Shown: positions 18,273 to 26,637, numbered from the stretch's first letter. The stretch: DNA of 64,000 nt from an uncultured Spirochaetaceae bacterium (GCA_944389505.1 CALXMP010000003.1:208043-272042); one strand, 5' to 3'. Notes: generated by a model from the sequence alone, not told the origin. Program-made: numbers and translations.

Positions 18273-18897
18273 AGTCCTCGCCGATGATTATAACGGTGAT
18301 TCTGCCTTTTGCCTTCTGCTTCGCGAAGACGACATAGCCACAGCAGATCCTTCCATCCGTCTGGCAGCCAAGAGCTCCGAGGTGGCACTCATCGAATGAA
18401 GGGAATGCGCATTCACCGGTCTTTACGCATGGTGTATCGTATGAAAGCCTGACACAGTTCGCAGGAGCTGCTTCTGTCTTCACTCTCACCACTGCGCTTC
18501 TGAGATCTGGTACCAGTTTGTTGATGCCAGCCACGACAATGACTTTTTCCGGACCATAAAGCATTGCAGAGACCCTGTTCGATGTTCCATCGACCTCATA
18601 CAGTTCCCCATGCTCCGTTACTGCATTCGCTGATACAAGGTAGAATGATGCGTTGTAAGCATCCCTGTATTCCTTATGCCAGTCCGTCTTTGTCTGGAGA
18701 TACTCCATGATCCCGGTCTCGCGCAGTGTCACTGACCCGCCAGTTGCGGTATAAGCTCCCTCCGGGATCAGACTCTGCACAAGCTTGAGAGCCTCCTCTT
18801 TGTCGTTCACATAGACAGCGTTCATTCCATTTCTCTCAAGAGCCTCGAGTGTTTTCTTCACTCTTCCCTGCATAGCTTTTCTCTTGTTCGCATCCAT
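18262..18897 (-). CDS. LUD-domain protein (LutC/YkgG-like)
   Basis: 211 residues from the ATG at 18897, chosen because GGAGGC lies just upstream; the longer frame to 18951 overlaps the divergent tag gene. It has the LUD-fold motifs YTATGGSVTLRETGIMEYL and VVAGINKLVPDL. The C-terminal part is Cys-rich (ANCVRLSYDTPCVKTGEC, then CHLGALGC and ICCGYV), which suggests metal or Fe-S binding. The family includes lactate-utilisation proteins, but this single-gene type is of unknown function. Probably transcribed with alkD. Confidence 0.8.
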   Translation of the reverse strand: MDANKRKAMQGRVKKTLEALERNGMNAVYVNDKEEALKLVQSLIPEGAYTATGGSVTLRETGIMEYLQTKTDWHKEYRDAYNASFYLVSANAVTEHGELYEVDGTSNRVSAMLYGPEKVIVVAGINKLVPDLRSAVVRVKTEAAPANCVRLSYDTPCVKTGECAFPSFDECHLGALGCQTDGRICCGYVVFAKQKAKGRITVIIIGEDYGY

Positions 18898-18943
18898 ACA
18901 AGCCTCCACTGAAAAGCTTAGCACAATATGGTAAGCTCCACAT

Positions 18944-19507
18944 ATGGACAATTCTCATAAAAGATGTGCTTACCTCAATCTGGATAACCCCGCGTACATA
19001 AAGTACCATGATGAGGAGTGGGGCGTTCCTGAGCATTCCGACAGTAAGCTTTTTGAGTATCTCTTTCTTGAATGCTTCCAGGCAGGTCTTTCCTGGGAGT
19101 GTGTGCTGAATAAGCGAGAGGCTTTTAGGAAGGCTTTCGATGGCTTCGATGCAGAGAAGATCGCGAGTTATGGAGAGGACAGAATCCAGGAGCTATGCAA
19201 GGATCCCTCGATCATACGGAACAGGCTGAAGATCAGGGCGGCGGTAGTAAATGCCAGGATATTCCTGGATATCCAGAGTGAGTGTGGCTCCTTTGATGCT
19301 TATATCTGGGGATTCACAGGTGGGAAGACAATTATAGAGGATTATAGGATAAGAACGACATCGCCTCTATCAGACGCCATCTCTGCCGATCTCAGGAAGC
19401 GGGGTATGAAGTTCATGGGTTCTACAACCATATATGCATATCTGCAGGCGATAGGCATCATCAATGCGCATGGCCATGAGTGCTATCTATGCAAAACAGG
19501 CAATTAA
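18944..19507 (+). CDS. tag: DNA-3-methyladenine glycosylase I
   Basis: 187 residues. Removes 3-methyladenine from DNA. Zinc site and family signature visible: RCAYLNLDNPAYIKYHDEEW at the N-terminus, then FQAGLSWECVLNKREAF, with C-terminal NAHGHECYLC supplying His/Cys zinc ligands. Divergent from the LUD-alkD pair, making a small alkylation-repair cluster. No Shine-Dalgarno is evident before the ATG. Confidence 0.95.
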   Translation: MDNSHKRCAYLNLDNPAYIKYHDEEWGVPEHSDSKLFEYLFLECFQAGLSWECVLNKREAFRKAFDGFDAEKIASYGEDRIQELCKDPSIIRNRLKIRAAVVNARIFLDIQSECGSFDAYIWGFTGGKTIIEDYRIRTTSPLSDAISADLRKRGMKFMGSTTIYAYLQAIGIINAHGHECYLCKTGN

Positions 19508-19537
19508 GAAATTGTATGGGAAAGGGGATTAATGCAA

Positions 19538-19566
19538 TTGACACGTTCCCGATAAAAGCTTATAGT
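19538..19566 (+). promoter_or_regulatory. Promoter of tRNA-fMet
   Basis: -35 TTGACA (19538-19543), 17-nt spacer, -10 TATAGT (19561-19566), ending 14 bases before the mature tRNA. Confidence 0.85.
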
Positions 19567-19580
19567 CTTAGAGAATTCGA

Positions 19581-19653
19581 CGTAGGGTAGAGCAGTTGGC
19601 AGCTCGTCGGGCTCATAACCCGGAGGTCGCAGGTTCGAGTCCTGCCCCTGCTA
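19581..19653 (+). tRNA. Initiator tRNA-fMet (anticodon CAT)
   Basis: 73 nt. Loop CTCATAA gives anticodon CAT. The anticodon stem carries the three consecutive G:C pairs (GGG/CCC) of initiators, and the acceptor end CGTAGGG/CCCTGCT leaves position 1:72 unpaired (C-T), both initiator hallmarks. CCA is not encoded. Confidence 0.92.
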
Positions 19654-19817
19654 AATTAGGTGTAATCTGGGCCATTGAGCGGCAAAAGCCGACAGTGGAG
19701 TGGGTCTCCAGACCATCAATGAAAAGCGGCAATCTGCTGGTTGAGCACTGGCTCAGAAGTAGGTTGCCTTTCCTTTTGCCCTTTTCGTCCCTGTTTTCCG
19801 TCTGATTATCCATCAAA

Positions 19818-19956
19818 GTGTCATTCTGACACGGTTTTCGCATGATTGTATCCACCAGCTAGTCAATCTAGCCATATGCTGTATTCAATGCCGATTTATC
19901 CAGATAGTTAATTCTTTATAAAATAATGAATTAAATAAATTGGCACGCTTTATGCT
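19818..19956 (+). promoter_or_regulatory. Sigma-54 type promoter with upstream dyad, before first hsp20
   Basis: The -24/-12 element TTGGCACGCTTTATGC has GG at 19942-19943 and GC at 19954-19955, exactly ten bases apart. A perfect dyad GTGTCA-TTC-TGACAC (19818-19832) is centred 117 bp upstream of the GG and could bind an enhancer-binding activator. The 358-bp gap after tRNA-fMet holds this element and no gene I can support. Confidence 0.75.
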
Positions 19957-20011
19957 ATTAGTTAGTGTCTGATGAAGACAGGATAAATAGAAAAGATATA
20001 GGAGGCACAAT

Positions 20012-20452
20012 ATGGCTAACGAGATTACAGGATATAACAGGAACGGAAGGAATCTTTCGGTATTCGATGACTTCTTTGATTCGATGCTCAATGCATGGGG
20101 TTCGTATTCATCCAAGGTTCCAGCTGTTGATATCGAGGAGACAGCAGATGACTTCGTGATAAAGGCTGAGCTTCCTGGATACAGCGAGAACGATGTGAAG
20201 ATCTATGTTGAGAAGCATGTTCTTCATATCTCCGGCGAGGAGAACTCAAAGGAAGAGGAGAAGGAAGGCAAGAAGTACCTTATAAAGGAGAGAAGGCATA
20301 CGGCATTCGAGAGATCGTTCAGTCTTCCTGACGGACTTGATGAGAGCGCTATAAATGCTACCTTCGAGAACGGTATCCTTACCGTAACACTTCCGAAGCT
20401 TCCTGAGGAGAAGCCAAGGCACATTGAAGTGAAGATTGGTTCGAAGAACTAA
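20012..20452 (+). CDS. Small heat-shock protein, Hsp20/alpha-crystallin family
   Basis: 146 residues. Short N-terminal region FDDFFDSMLNAW, alpha-crystallin domain at about 38-135 (PAVDIEETADDFVIKAELPG; FENGILTVTLPK as the A-X-X-X-N-G-V-L-type signature), short tail. An ATP-independent holdase for unfolding proteins. AGGAGG lies before the ATG. Preceded by a sigma-54 type promoter matching that of its paralogue at 21217. Confidence 0.95.
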   Translation: MANEITGYNRNGRNLSVFDDFFDSMLNAWGSYSSKVPAVDIEETADDFVIKAELPGYSENDVKIYVEKHVLHISGEENSKEEEKEGKKYLIKERRHTAFERSFSLPDGLDESAINATFENGILTVTLPKLPEEKPRHIEVKIGSKN

Positions 20453-20472
20453 TCCTAATTCAGTGTAAGAAG

Positions 20473-20507
20473 AGAGAATCCTGCTGTCAGCAACGGCAGG
20501 ATTTTCT
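20473..20507. terminator. Bidirectional terminator after hsp20
   Basis: Stem AATCCTGC/GCAGGATT (20477-20503), followed by TTCTC on the plus strand and flanked by GAGA on the other side. It separates hsp20 from the convergent YbaK-like gene. Confidence 0.8.
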
Positions 20508-20986
20508 CATGCCTGCTGCTCTGTGGATTTCGCTATATCGATCCAGCTTTTCGGCTGTGCTATCCTCTCAAGATCTTCTGCAGTCATCTCTATGGCGCTG
20601 TTTGTGGATCCTGCTGCGGGGTAGAATGTGCTGAAGCGCCTGAGGGAGATATCTAGATAGAGGGAGACATCATCGGGGAGGGCAAATGGGCAGACTCCTC
20701 CTACGGGATGACCGGTAAGCCTTTCCACATCATCAGGTCCTATCATCCTGGCTTTCTCATGGAAGGTATCCTTGAACTTCCTGTTATCGATTCTTGCATC
20801 GCCTGCCAGGACTATCACGATGGGGCCGGAAGCTGTCATGAATGACATCGATTTTGCTATTCTTCCTTCCTCTGTATTGAGATCAGCGGCAGCCTCTGCC
20901 ACCGTAGCACTCGATGATGGGAATTCGATTATGTCCTTATCGCGGCCAAAAGGCTTCAGGAACTCTCTGACTTTCTCTACTGACAT
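20507..20986 (-). CDS. YbaK/ProX-type aminoacyl-tRNA deacylase-like protein
   Basis: 159 residues from the ATG at 20986 (a GTG at 21022 would add twelve). The family fold is seen in TVAEAAADLNTEEGRIAKSM with the catalytic-type Lys, VLAGDARIDNRKF, the glycine loop GHPVGGVCPFAL and YPAAGSTNSAIEM. Relatives hydrolyse mis-charged tRNA in trans (Cys-tRNAPro, Ala-tRNAPro). It lies on the opposite strand between the two hsp20 genes. Confidence 0.85.
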   Translation of the reverse strand: MSVEKVREFLKPFGRDKDIIEFPSSSATVAEAAADLNTEEGRIAKSMSFMTASGPIVIVLAGDARIDNRKFKDTFHEKARMIGPDDVERLTGHPVGGVCPFALPDDVSLYLDISLRRFSTFYPAAGSTNSAIEMTAEDLERIAQPKSWIDIAKSTEQQA

Positions 20987-21035
20987 GCCATGAGTGTATC
21001 TTTTTTCCTCATTTTCATCCACAGATCAGGCCAGT

Positions 21036-21171
21036 GTAGCATAATGACACATAAGATGGCGGTTTGTTCTATGGTGTGTCAATTTGTCCGGAAAGACTGT
21101 TTATGTAAAATCTAGTCAATTTTATAATTTGTTATATTATAAATAATAAATCATCTTGGCACGCTTTCTGC
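21036..21171 (+). promoter_or_regulatory. Sigma-54 type promoter with upstream dyads, before second hsp20
   Basis: The -24/-12 element TTGGCACGCTTTCTGC has GG at 21158-21159 and GC at 21170-21171, ten bases apart, and matches the element at 19940 in 15 of 16 positions. Two imperfect copies of the upstream dyad lie at 21036-21050 (GTAGCA-TAA-TGACAC, centred 115 bp upstream of the GG) and 21076-21090 (GTGTCA-ATT-TGTCCG). Confidence 0.75.
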
Positions 21172-21216
21172 AAAATAATTTATGCAAACACTTGATGTAA
21201 AAACAGGAGTCTTAAT

Positions 21217-21645
21217 ATGAGATACGTTATAAGCAGAAGCACACCAGGATTCGGAGGACTTGATTCATTCTTTGATGATTTCTTCTCTGATGTTTCGACA
21301 AGGAAGTATCCACCTGTGGATATCTATGAGACAGAAGGCGCCTACACTATCGAGCTTGAGGTCGCAGGCTATGGTGCCGATGATATAAAGATTACAGTGA
21401 AGGATGGCGTCATAACAATCGCATCCGCTCCTTCATGGAAGGACCGCATCAGGAAGAGGATGGAGGAGAGAAAGCTCATTGCGGGCGAGATCAGTCTCCC
21501 GGAGTTCTCCCGCTCATTCTCGCTGCCTGAGGATTCCGATGCTGCCGCTATAACAGCAGATAGCACGAACGGTATCCTTACGATAACAATCCCGAGGATC
21601 AGGAAGACAGAGCCAGGAAGGATTGAGGTCAAGATCGGAAAGTAA
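21217..21645 (+). CDS. Small heat-shock protein, Hsp20 family (paralogue)
   Basis: 142 residues. Alpha-crystallin domain at about 32-130 (PPVDIYETEGAYTIELEVAG; STNGILTITIPR). It diverges from its neighbour at 20012 but shares layout and promoter type, as in E. coli ibpA/ibpB pairs that form mixed oligomers. GGAG lies before the ATG. Confidence 0.94.
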   Translation: MRYVISRSTPGFGGLDSFFDDFFSDVSTRKYPPVDIYETEGAYTIELEVAGYGADDIKITVKDGVITIASAPSWKDRIRKRMEERKLIAGEISLPEFSRSFSLPEDSDAAAITADSTNGILTITIPRIRKTEPGRIEVKIGK

Positions 21646-21670
21646 GCTTGCTATTGGCATTCTTCTTAAG

Positions 21671-21699
21671 TCACCATCCCGCCGGATGGTGATTTTCTT
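21671..21699 (+). terminator. Terminator after second hsp20
   Basis: 9-bp perfect stem TCACCATCC/GGATGGTGA (21671-21692) followed by TTTTCTTTTC. Confidence 0.9.
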
Positions 21700-21722
21700 T
21701 TCTATGCTGTATCATCGTTCAC

Positions 21723-22427
21723 ATGAATCTCTATATGGTAGCAACGCCAATAGGAAATCTAGAGGATATGACTTACAGGGCCGTCAAGGTCCTATCCTCT
21801 GTCGATGTGATCGCATGTGAAGATACCCGCCATACGATGCATCTGCTTTCCCATTACGGCATAAAGAAGCGCCTGATTGCATGCCATGCCCATAACGAGG
21901 ATGAGAGCGCAAAGGGCATTCTAGCCCTTCTTGACAGCGGCAGCGATGTTGCTTACTGCTCCGATGCGGGGACGCCCGGTGTTTCCGATCCAGGCGCAAG
22001 GCTTGTGGAGTATATCCGCAGCGAAAGCAGCCATACCATCGTTCCAGTTCCAGGAGCCTCTGCATTCGTGTCACTGGTATCGGCTGCTGGGAATATCGGG
22101 AAGAGCTTTACGTTTGAAGGTTTCCTTTCACCGAAGAAGGGGCGGAGGCAGAAGCGTCTTGCGGAGCTCTTTTCCCGGGATGAGGCTTTCATAATCTATG
22201 AATCTCCGTTCAGAGTGCTGAAGACTCTTGAGGACATAAAGGAGACCGGAAGCTGCCGCATCATTGCAGGAAGAGAACTCACAAAGGCTCATGAGGAATT
22301 CATCACAGGAAGCGTCGATGATGTTATTGCCTCGCTCTCGGCGCGTGATGCTATCAAGGGGGAGTTCGCTATGATTATCATTCCGGAGGTCGCTGATGAT
22401 AAGCGCGAAGAAGATCAGGACGCTTAA
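21723..22427 (+). CDS. rsmI: 16S rRNA (cytidine1402-2'-O)-methyltransferase
   Basis: 234 residues. SAM-dependent tetrapyrrole-methylase fold: LYMVATPIGNLEDMTYRAV at the start, ACEDTRHTMHLLSHYGI, SDAGTPGVSDPGARLV and VPVPGASAFVSLVSAAG. Methylates C1402 in the ribosomal P-site. No Shine-Dalgarno; a -10-like TATCAT (21710-21715) lies seven bases before the ATG, so the mRNA may be leaderless. The 3' end overlaps the next methyltransferase gene by 32 bp. Confidence 0.94.
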   Translation: MNLYMVATPIGNLEDMTYRAVKVLSSVDVIACEDTRHTMHLLSHYGIKKRLIACHAHNEDESAKGILALLDSGSDVAYCSDAGTPGVSDPGARLVEYIRSESSHTIVPVPGASAFVSLVSAAGNIGKSFTFEGFLSPKKGRRQKRLAELFSRDEAFIIYESPFRVLKTLEDIKETGSCRIIAGRELTKAHEEFITGSVDDVIASLSARDAIKGEFAMIIIPEVADDKREEDQDA

Positions 22428-23157
22428 GCCACGTGTGCAGCTGAGGCGTGCTGCCGATGTCTTCCATGAAGCTGCGGCAGTGGATCTTGATAAAGACTAT
22501 CTTGATGAGGTCCTCTCGATCATTCTCTCATCTGATCTTGTATGCGATGAGGATGAGGACAGGATACGCTGGTTCTACGATAAGGGAGACAGCCTCTCCT
22601 TTGAGGATATCTACTACCATGTGCTGACAATACTGGGCGATGCTCCTGCCGACTGGGATGCCCGGGACGAGGAAGGGAATATTGACTGGTCGAAGAGGAT
22701 AGCCAAGGATCATTTCCTCTTTCTTGACCATCTGCGCTCCCCATACAATGTCGGTGCCGTATTCCGCAATGCGGAAGCTTTCGGTGTGAAGGGGATATAC
22801 ATCGCACCTGGAACTGCATCTCCCGAGCATCCAAGAGCCCTTCGTACATCTCGCTCCGCAACCGAAGGCATTCCATGGGGAGAGAGGGAGATCTCCTCGC
22901 TGCCCGATCTTCCGGTCTTCGCCCTCGAGGTAGGAGGCGAGGATATCAACAGATTCGAATTCCCTAGAGAGGGAATCTGCATAATCGGATCAGAGGAGGA
23001 TGGCATATCCAAGGAGGCCAGGGCCAAGGCCGAGTCCTCGCTCGGCATCGTCTCCATAAAGCAATATGGGGCTAAGGGCTCCATAAACGTTGCATCCGCA
23101 GCTGCAATCATGCTCTGCAAGTGGATGGAAAGGGAGATGGATCAGCCTTTATCCTGA
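22396..23157 (+). CDS. TrmH/SpoU-family RNA 2'-O-methyltransferase
   Basis: 253 residues. SPOUT knot motifs at about 115-245: LRSPYNVGAVFRNAEAFGV (motif 1), IGSEEDGISKEA (motif 2), GSINVASAAAIMLCKW (motif 3). The first ~100 residues are an acidic helical extension that does not match the usual substrate-binding L30-like domain. The target RNA is unknown. GGAGG precedes the ATG. Tail-to-tail overlap of 16 bp with the Lon-related gene. Confidence 0.88.
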   Translation: MISAKKIRTLKPRVQLRRAADVFHEAAAVDLDKDYLDEVLSIILSSDLVCDEDEDRIRWFYDKGDSLSFEDIYYHVLTILGDAPADWDARDEEGNIDWSKRIAKDHFLFLDHLRSPYNVGAVFRNAEAFGVKGIYIAPGTASPEHPRALRTSRSATEGIPWGEREISSLPDLPVFALEVGGEDINRFEFPREGICIIGSEEDGISKEARAKAESSLGIVSIKQYGAKGSINVASAAAIMLCKWMEREMDQPLS

Positions 23158-25028
23158 CTGTATCTCCAGAGATTCCTCAGTCCATCCTCGACTTTCCTGC
23201 TGAAGCTTCCCTGCGGGAAAGCTCCTTTTCTGTCGCGCTCCCCGCTCTCCATGCCTGAGAGGAGCTCCATGCCCTCATCGATCTCAGAGATTGTCCAGAT
23301 ATGGAACATGCCGTTGTCTATGGCCTGCTCTATGCGTTCCGGAAGTATGAGTGCTGATCTGTTCACCTCAGGTATGATCACTCCCTGGCTTCCTGTGAGC
23401 CCCGAAGCCGAGCACGCATTGAAGAAGCCTTCGATCTTCTCATTGATGCCACCAACTGGAAGGAGAGTGCCTGTCTGGCTCATTGATCCCGTCACTGCGA
23501 TGTCCTGTCTTATCGGGATGCCACCGATAGCTGATAAAAGCGCATAGAGCTCTGCCAGTGATGCGCTGTCTCCATCGACTTCCGCATAGCTCTGCTCAAA
23601 GCAAATGCCGGCGTAGAGCGATAGCGGGAATGTATGGGCATAGCGTGTTCTGAGGTAGCCTTCGAGTATCAGGAGGCCTTTATCATGTATTCCGCCTGAA
23701 AGCCCCGCCTCATGCTCGATATTCACGATTCCCTCATTGCCCGGGGCAACCGCTACGGATATAACGGCAGGTGTCCCAAAAGATGATGTTCCACGGTCCA
23801 TGACCGCAAGACCATTCACTATGCCTATCTTCGTTCCGGATAGCGCTATCACCATCTCTCCGGATTTGATCTCCTCGTTGATCCTGTCTTCAGGAAGGGA
23901 TGCATACCAGTTTCTGAGCTCTATAGCCTTCCTCACATCCATAGCCTGGATCATGGGCCGTCCATCATTGGCAGTTATGCGGGAAGCTTCCTCCAGAAGA
24001 TCTCCCAGAAGCGATAGCTCGGATGTGAGCTTATGCCTGTCCTCTGCCAACCAAGAGGAGTAGCGAAGGATCTCCGCATATGCACTGTCATCTGCGGGGA
24101 GAAGATCGTTCCCCGCGCTTTTGAGATAGCTTACGGTTCCTGCTATATTCCTGTCATCTGCGGCCATTGTATAGTCAAACTCCGGAGCGATGCGGAAATA
24201 GCGGGTGAACTTCGGATCCTTCTCCATGAGATGGTCGAATGTACCTTCGTTGCCTATGAGTATGACCTTTGTCAGAAGGGGAATTGGGGCTGGACGTATG
24301 CTGCCCATCATCTCTCCCATGACCGAGGAGGATGTAAGCGAGCGCACCGTTGTCTCTATATATCGTCTGAATGTCTTCCACAGGGATTCATCGGAGGAGA
24401 TTTCCTCCGCATTGATTATGAGGAACCCGCCTGCAGCCCTTTGATACGAGCCTATCCTGACAGACAGATGGGGAGGCATTCCCTCCGTAACCATCCCGAA
24501 TAGCGAACGATGCGATGGATGCATCTCGATTATGGTCGGACGCTTCTTGTCCATTGTCCTGTCTATGACGATACCCAGCCTGTATGCTTCAGGATTTCTT
24601 TCAGCATCCGGAAGGGATGCAAGAAAATCCTCAAGAACGGGATCATTCCATTTCACGGTTAAATCGTTTGTCGTGATCTCGCCATGCTGCAGCCTTTCCA
24701 GATCTTCCTGGAAAACACTGGCTTCTCCCTTCCTGAATGTAAGGACCCTCGGCCGCTCCCTGTCTGCAGAATATGCATATGCGACATCGCGCAGCCCAGA
24801 GGTATCATTGTCGATCCTTCCAATCTCCTCAAGCACGGCGGCAAGTCTTCCAGAGCCATCATCGCCGGAGAGGAAGATGTTGTATCCTGCTCTGTCTATT
24901 CCCAGTCCGAGCCTGAGAAGCCCAATGGCACGTTCCTGGCCTGTGATTGCCATCCCCGGATCTATATCCCCGAATGAATAGCCTCCGTAGGAGAGCGATA
25001 TGTCCTTGGCTGCAAGTTCCCTGATCAT
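23142..25028 (-). CDS. Lon-related ATP-dependent protease
   Basis: 628 residues from the ATG at 25028; the frame stays open to 25394 but that part overlaps the divergent Nif3-like gene. AAA region at about 25-350 with a variant Walker A (SGDDGSGR, Arg where Lys is usual, as in other Lon-related proteins). Lon protease domain at about 430-600 with catalytic Ser in VDGDSASLAELYALLSAIGG and Lys in GGINEKIEGFF. Shorter than typical members (about 790). Its promoter ends seven bases before the ATG, so it is probably leaderless. Confidence 0.88.
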   Translation of the reverse strand: MIRELAAKDISLSYGGYSFGDIDPGMAITGQERAIGLLRLGLGIDRAGYNIFLSGDDGSGRLAAVLEEIGRIDNDTSGLRDVAYAYSADRERPRVLTFRKGEASVFQEDLERLQHGEITTNDLTVKWNDPVLEDFLASLPDAERNPEAYRLGIVIDRTMDKKRPTIIEMHPSHRSLFGMVTEGMPPHLSVRIGSYQRAAGGFLIINAEEISSDESLWKTFRRYIETTVRSLTSSSVMGEMMGSIRPAPIPLLTKVILIGNEGTFDHLMEKDPKFTRYFRIAPEFDYTMAADDRNIAGTVSYLKSAGNDLLPADDSAYAEILRYSSWLAEDRHKLTSELSLLGDLLEEASRITANDGRPMIQAMDVRKAIELRNWYASLPEDRINEEIKSGEMVIALSGTKIGIVNGLAVMDRGTSSFGTPAVISVAVAPGNEGIVNIEHEAGLSGGIHDKGLLILEGYLRTRYAHTFPLSLYAGICFEQSYAEVDGDSASLAELYALLSAIGGIPIRQDIAVTGSMSQTGTLLPVGGINEKIEGFFNACSASGLTGSQGVIIPEVNRSALILPERIEQAIDNGMFHIWTISEIDEGMELLSGMESGERDRKGAFPQGSFSRKVEDGLRNLWRYSQDKG

Positions 25029-25035
25029 CAAGGCG

Positions 25036-25076
25036 ATTGTATGACAGTGGATATGAGCTGTCAAACCGATTATAAT
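25036..25076. promoter_or_regulatory. Overlapping divergent promoters, both leaderless
   Basis: Minus: -35 TTGACA (25059-25064), 17-nt spacer, -10 TACAAT (25036-25041), seven bases before the protease ATG. Plus: -35 TGGATA (25048-25053), 17-nt spacer, -10 TATAAT (25071-25076), six bases before the Nif3-like ATG. The two promoters interleave, so use of one should hinder the other. Confidence 0.75.
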
Positions 25077-25082
25077 CGCTGT

Positions 25083-25841
25083 ATGACCGTTAATGAGTTC
25101 GGAGAGGAGCTCTGGAAGAGACTCTCCATCGAAGATTTCCCATTTGATATATCCCTCAATGGATTCCAGATCCAGGGGCCGGACAGGGAGCTGAGGAAAG
25201 CAGCGTTCGCTGTGGATGCATCCTTTGCCACTATTGATGCGGCAGCTGAGGCTTCTGCAGATATCCTCGTTGTCCACCATGGGCTTTTCTGGGGTTCTCC
25301 TATAGCTATCAGGGATGCACATTACAGACGTGTGAAGAGGGCTCTGGACAGTGGGCTCTCCCTGTTCGCATGCCACCTTCCTCTCGATGCCCATCCGCTT
25401 TACGGCAACAATGCCCAGATAGCACTAACGCTTGGAATGACGTCATTCGATCCGTTTGGAGAGTATAAAGGCAGGAAGATCGGTTTCAAGGGCAGGCTTC
25501 CGTTCCCAATGACCGTTCCTGAGGTTGCAAGGCTCCTTGGCTTTACCGCAGAGGGCGGGGTGCACATCATAAAAGCCGGGAAGGATATGGTCGAGACCGT
25601 CGGCATAATATCCGGCGGCGGAGCGGAGGACGTTGAGCAGGCTATTGCTGAAGGGCTGGACCTGTTCATCACGGGTACTGCCGAGCATGAAATCTACCAT
25701 ACAGTGCGCGAGAACGGTATAAACTTCCTCTCTGGAGGTCATTACAGGAGCGAGGTCTTCGGTGTGAAGGCGCTTGAGAGAATGGCTAGGAAGGAGTTCT
25801 CCCTTGAGACTGTATTCATAGATGCGGAGACAGGGCTGTGA
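25083..25841 (+). CDS. Nif3-like dinuclear metal-centre protein
   Basis: 252 residues. Metal-ligand motifs ADILVVHHGLFWG, ACHLPLDAHPLYGNNAQIAL and the C-terminal TGTAEHEIYHTVRENGINFL and GGHYRSEVFGVKAL define the family. Often annotated GTP cyclohydrolase I type 2, but the biochemical role is unsettled. The start at 25083 is preferred over 25041 because TATAAT lies six bases upstream. It runs into lspA with a 4-bp overlap. Confidence 0.9.
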   Translation: MTVNEFGEELWKRLSIEDFPFDISLNGFQIQGPDRELRKAAFAVDASFATIDAAAEASADILVVHHGLFWGSPIAIRDAHYRRVKRALDSGLSLFACHLPLDAHPLYGNNAQIALTLGMTSFDPFGEYKGRKIGFKGRLPFPMTVPEVARLLGFTAEGGVHIIKAGKDMVETVGIISGGGAEDVEQAIAEGLDLFITGTAEHEIYHTVRENGINFLSGGHYRSEVFGVKALERMARKEFSLETVFIDAETGL

Positions 25842-26356
25842 GGAAAGCGCTTCCCTTTCTGCTGACAATCATAGTTATAGCCGCAGATCAGATATCCAAG
25901 GCGCTTATCGTCCATTTCATCCCGGAAGGGACGGTCGCATTCTCGTTCTTCAATGACTTTCTCTGGATATGCCATGTGCGTAACGATGCAGTCGCATTCT
26001 CCATCGGTGCAGCCTTGCCCGAGGGAGTGAAGTATATTGTCTTCATCGGGCTTCCGTTGGTCATCATGATCGGTATTGCAGCATCTATCGTATCGGACAG
26101 AATCCTCGGCCCGCTCACATCATTCCAGCGCTGGTGCCTGGCAGGTATCGCAGGGGGAGGAATCGGCAACATCATCGACAGGATATTCCGCTCGCTGCGT
26201 GTCGTTGATTGGATATCCACTAACAATTATGGATTATTCGGGATGGAAAGATTCCCGACGTATAATATCGCAGATGCGGCAATCGTCATCTCCGTGATAC
26301 TTCTTATTCTCAGTATGCTGATAGGAGGCAGGAAAAATGCCATCAAAGAAAACTAA
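25838..26356 (+). CDS. lspA: Lipoprotein signal peptidase (signal peptidase II)
   Basis: 172 residues with a GTG start overlapping the previous stop. Four membrane segments. The active-site aspartates lie in VRNDAVAFSIG and YNIADAAIV. It cleaves prolipoproteins before the lipid-modified Cys, in keeping with the many lipoproteins in this window. It overlaps the next small membrane protein by 20 bp. Confidence 0.95.
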   Translation: MRKALPFLLTIIVIAADQISKALIVHFIPEGTVAFSFFNDFLWICHVRNDAVAFSIGAALPEGVKYIVFIGLPLVIMIGIAASIVSDRILGPLTSFQRWCLAGIAGGGIGNIIDRIFRSLRVVDWISTNNYGLFGMERFPTYNIADAAIVISVILLILSMLIGGRKNAIKEN

Positions 26357-26636
26357 TACATTCCTGTTCATGATTATAGGAACAGTCGTCAATATTGTTC
26401 TTCTTCTGTTCTTCATAGTCTTCGGTTTCGTTCTTCTCTCGGTCCTTGCGGCCCATGTCCCTGGTATCGCCGATTCGCTTGGCATACTCTCTGTCCTGGT
26501 TCTTGTCCTTGCGCTTGTTCTCTCATTTCTCATCTATTCACGCCTCTTGAAGTGGGCAACGAAGAAGTTCGCACTGGAAGAGAATCTCTCACCGCTTTTC
26601 TCCTCAAGAAAGAACAGGAAGAGAACCGAGGAGTAA
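26337..26636 (+). CDS. Small two-TM membrane protein downstream of lspA
   Basis: 99 residues: basic N-terminus, TM1 (TFLFMIIGTVVNIVLLLFFI), TM2 (GILSVLVLVLALVLSFLIY), then a charged tail (SSRKNRKRTEE). AGGAGG before the ATG lies inside the end of lspA. Treponema genomes carry a similar small gene beside lspA named leader-peptide-processing-enzyme-like; I recall that only as annotation, not as tested function. Confidence 0.75.
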   Translation: MPSKKTNTFLFMIIGTVVNIVLLLFFIVFGFVLLSVLAAHVPGIADSLGILSVLVLVLALVLSFLIYSRLLKWATKKFALEENLSPLFSSRKNRKRTEE

Positions 26637-26637
26637 G

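Noticed and set aside
19613..19855. Minus-strand frame ending in GAGLEPATSGL
   Set aside because: That ending is the translation of the tRNA-fMet gene read backwards, a well-known false ORF.
19654..20011. Possible attachment site or prophage scar beside tRNA-fMet
   Set aside because: No direct repeat of the tRNA 3' end and no integrase or phage genes were found; the stretch is better explained by the sigma-54 control region.
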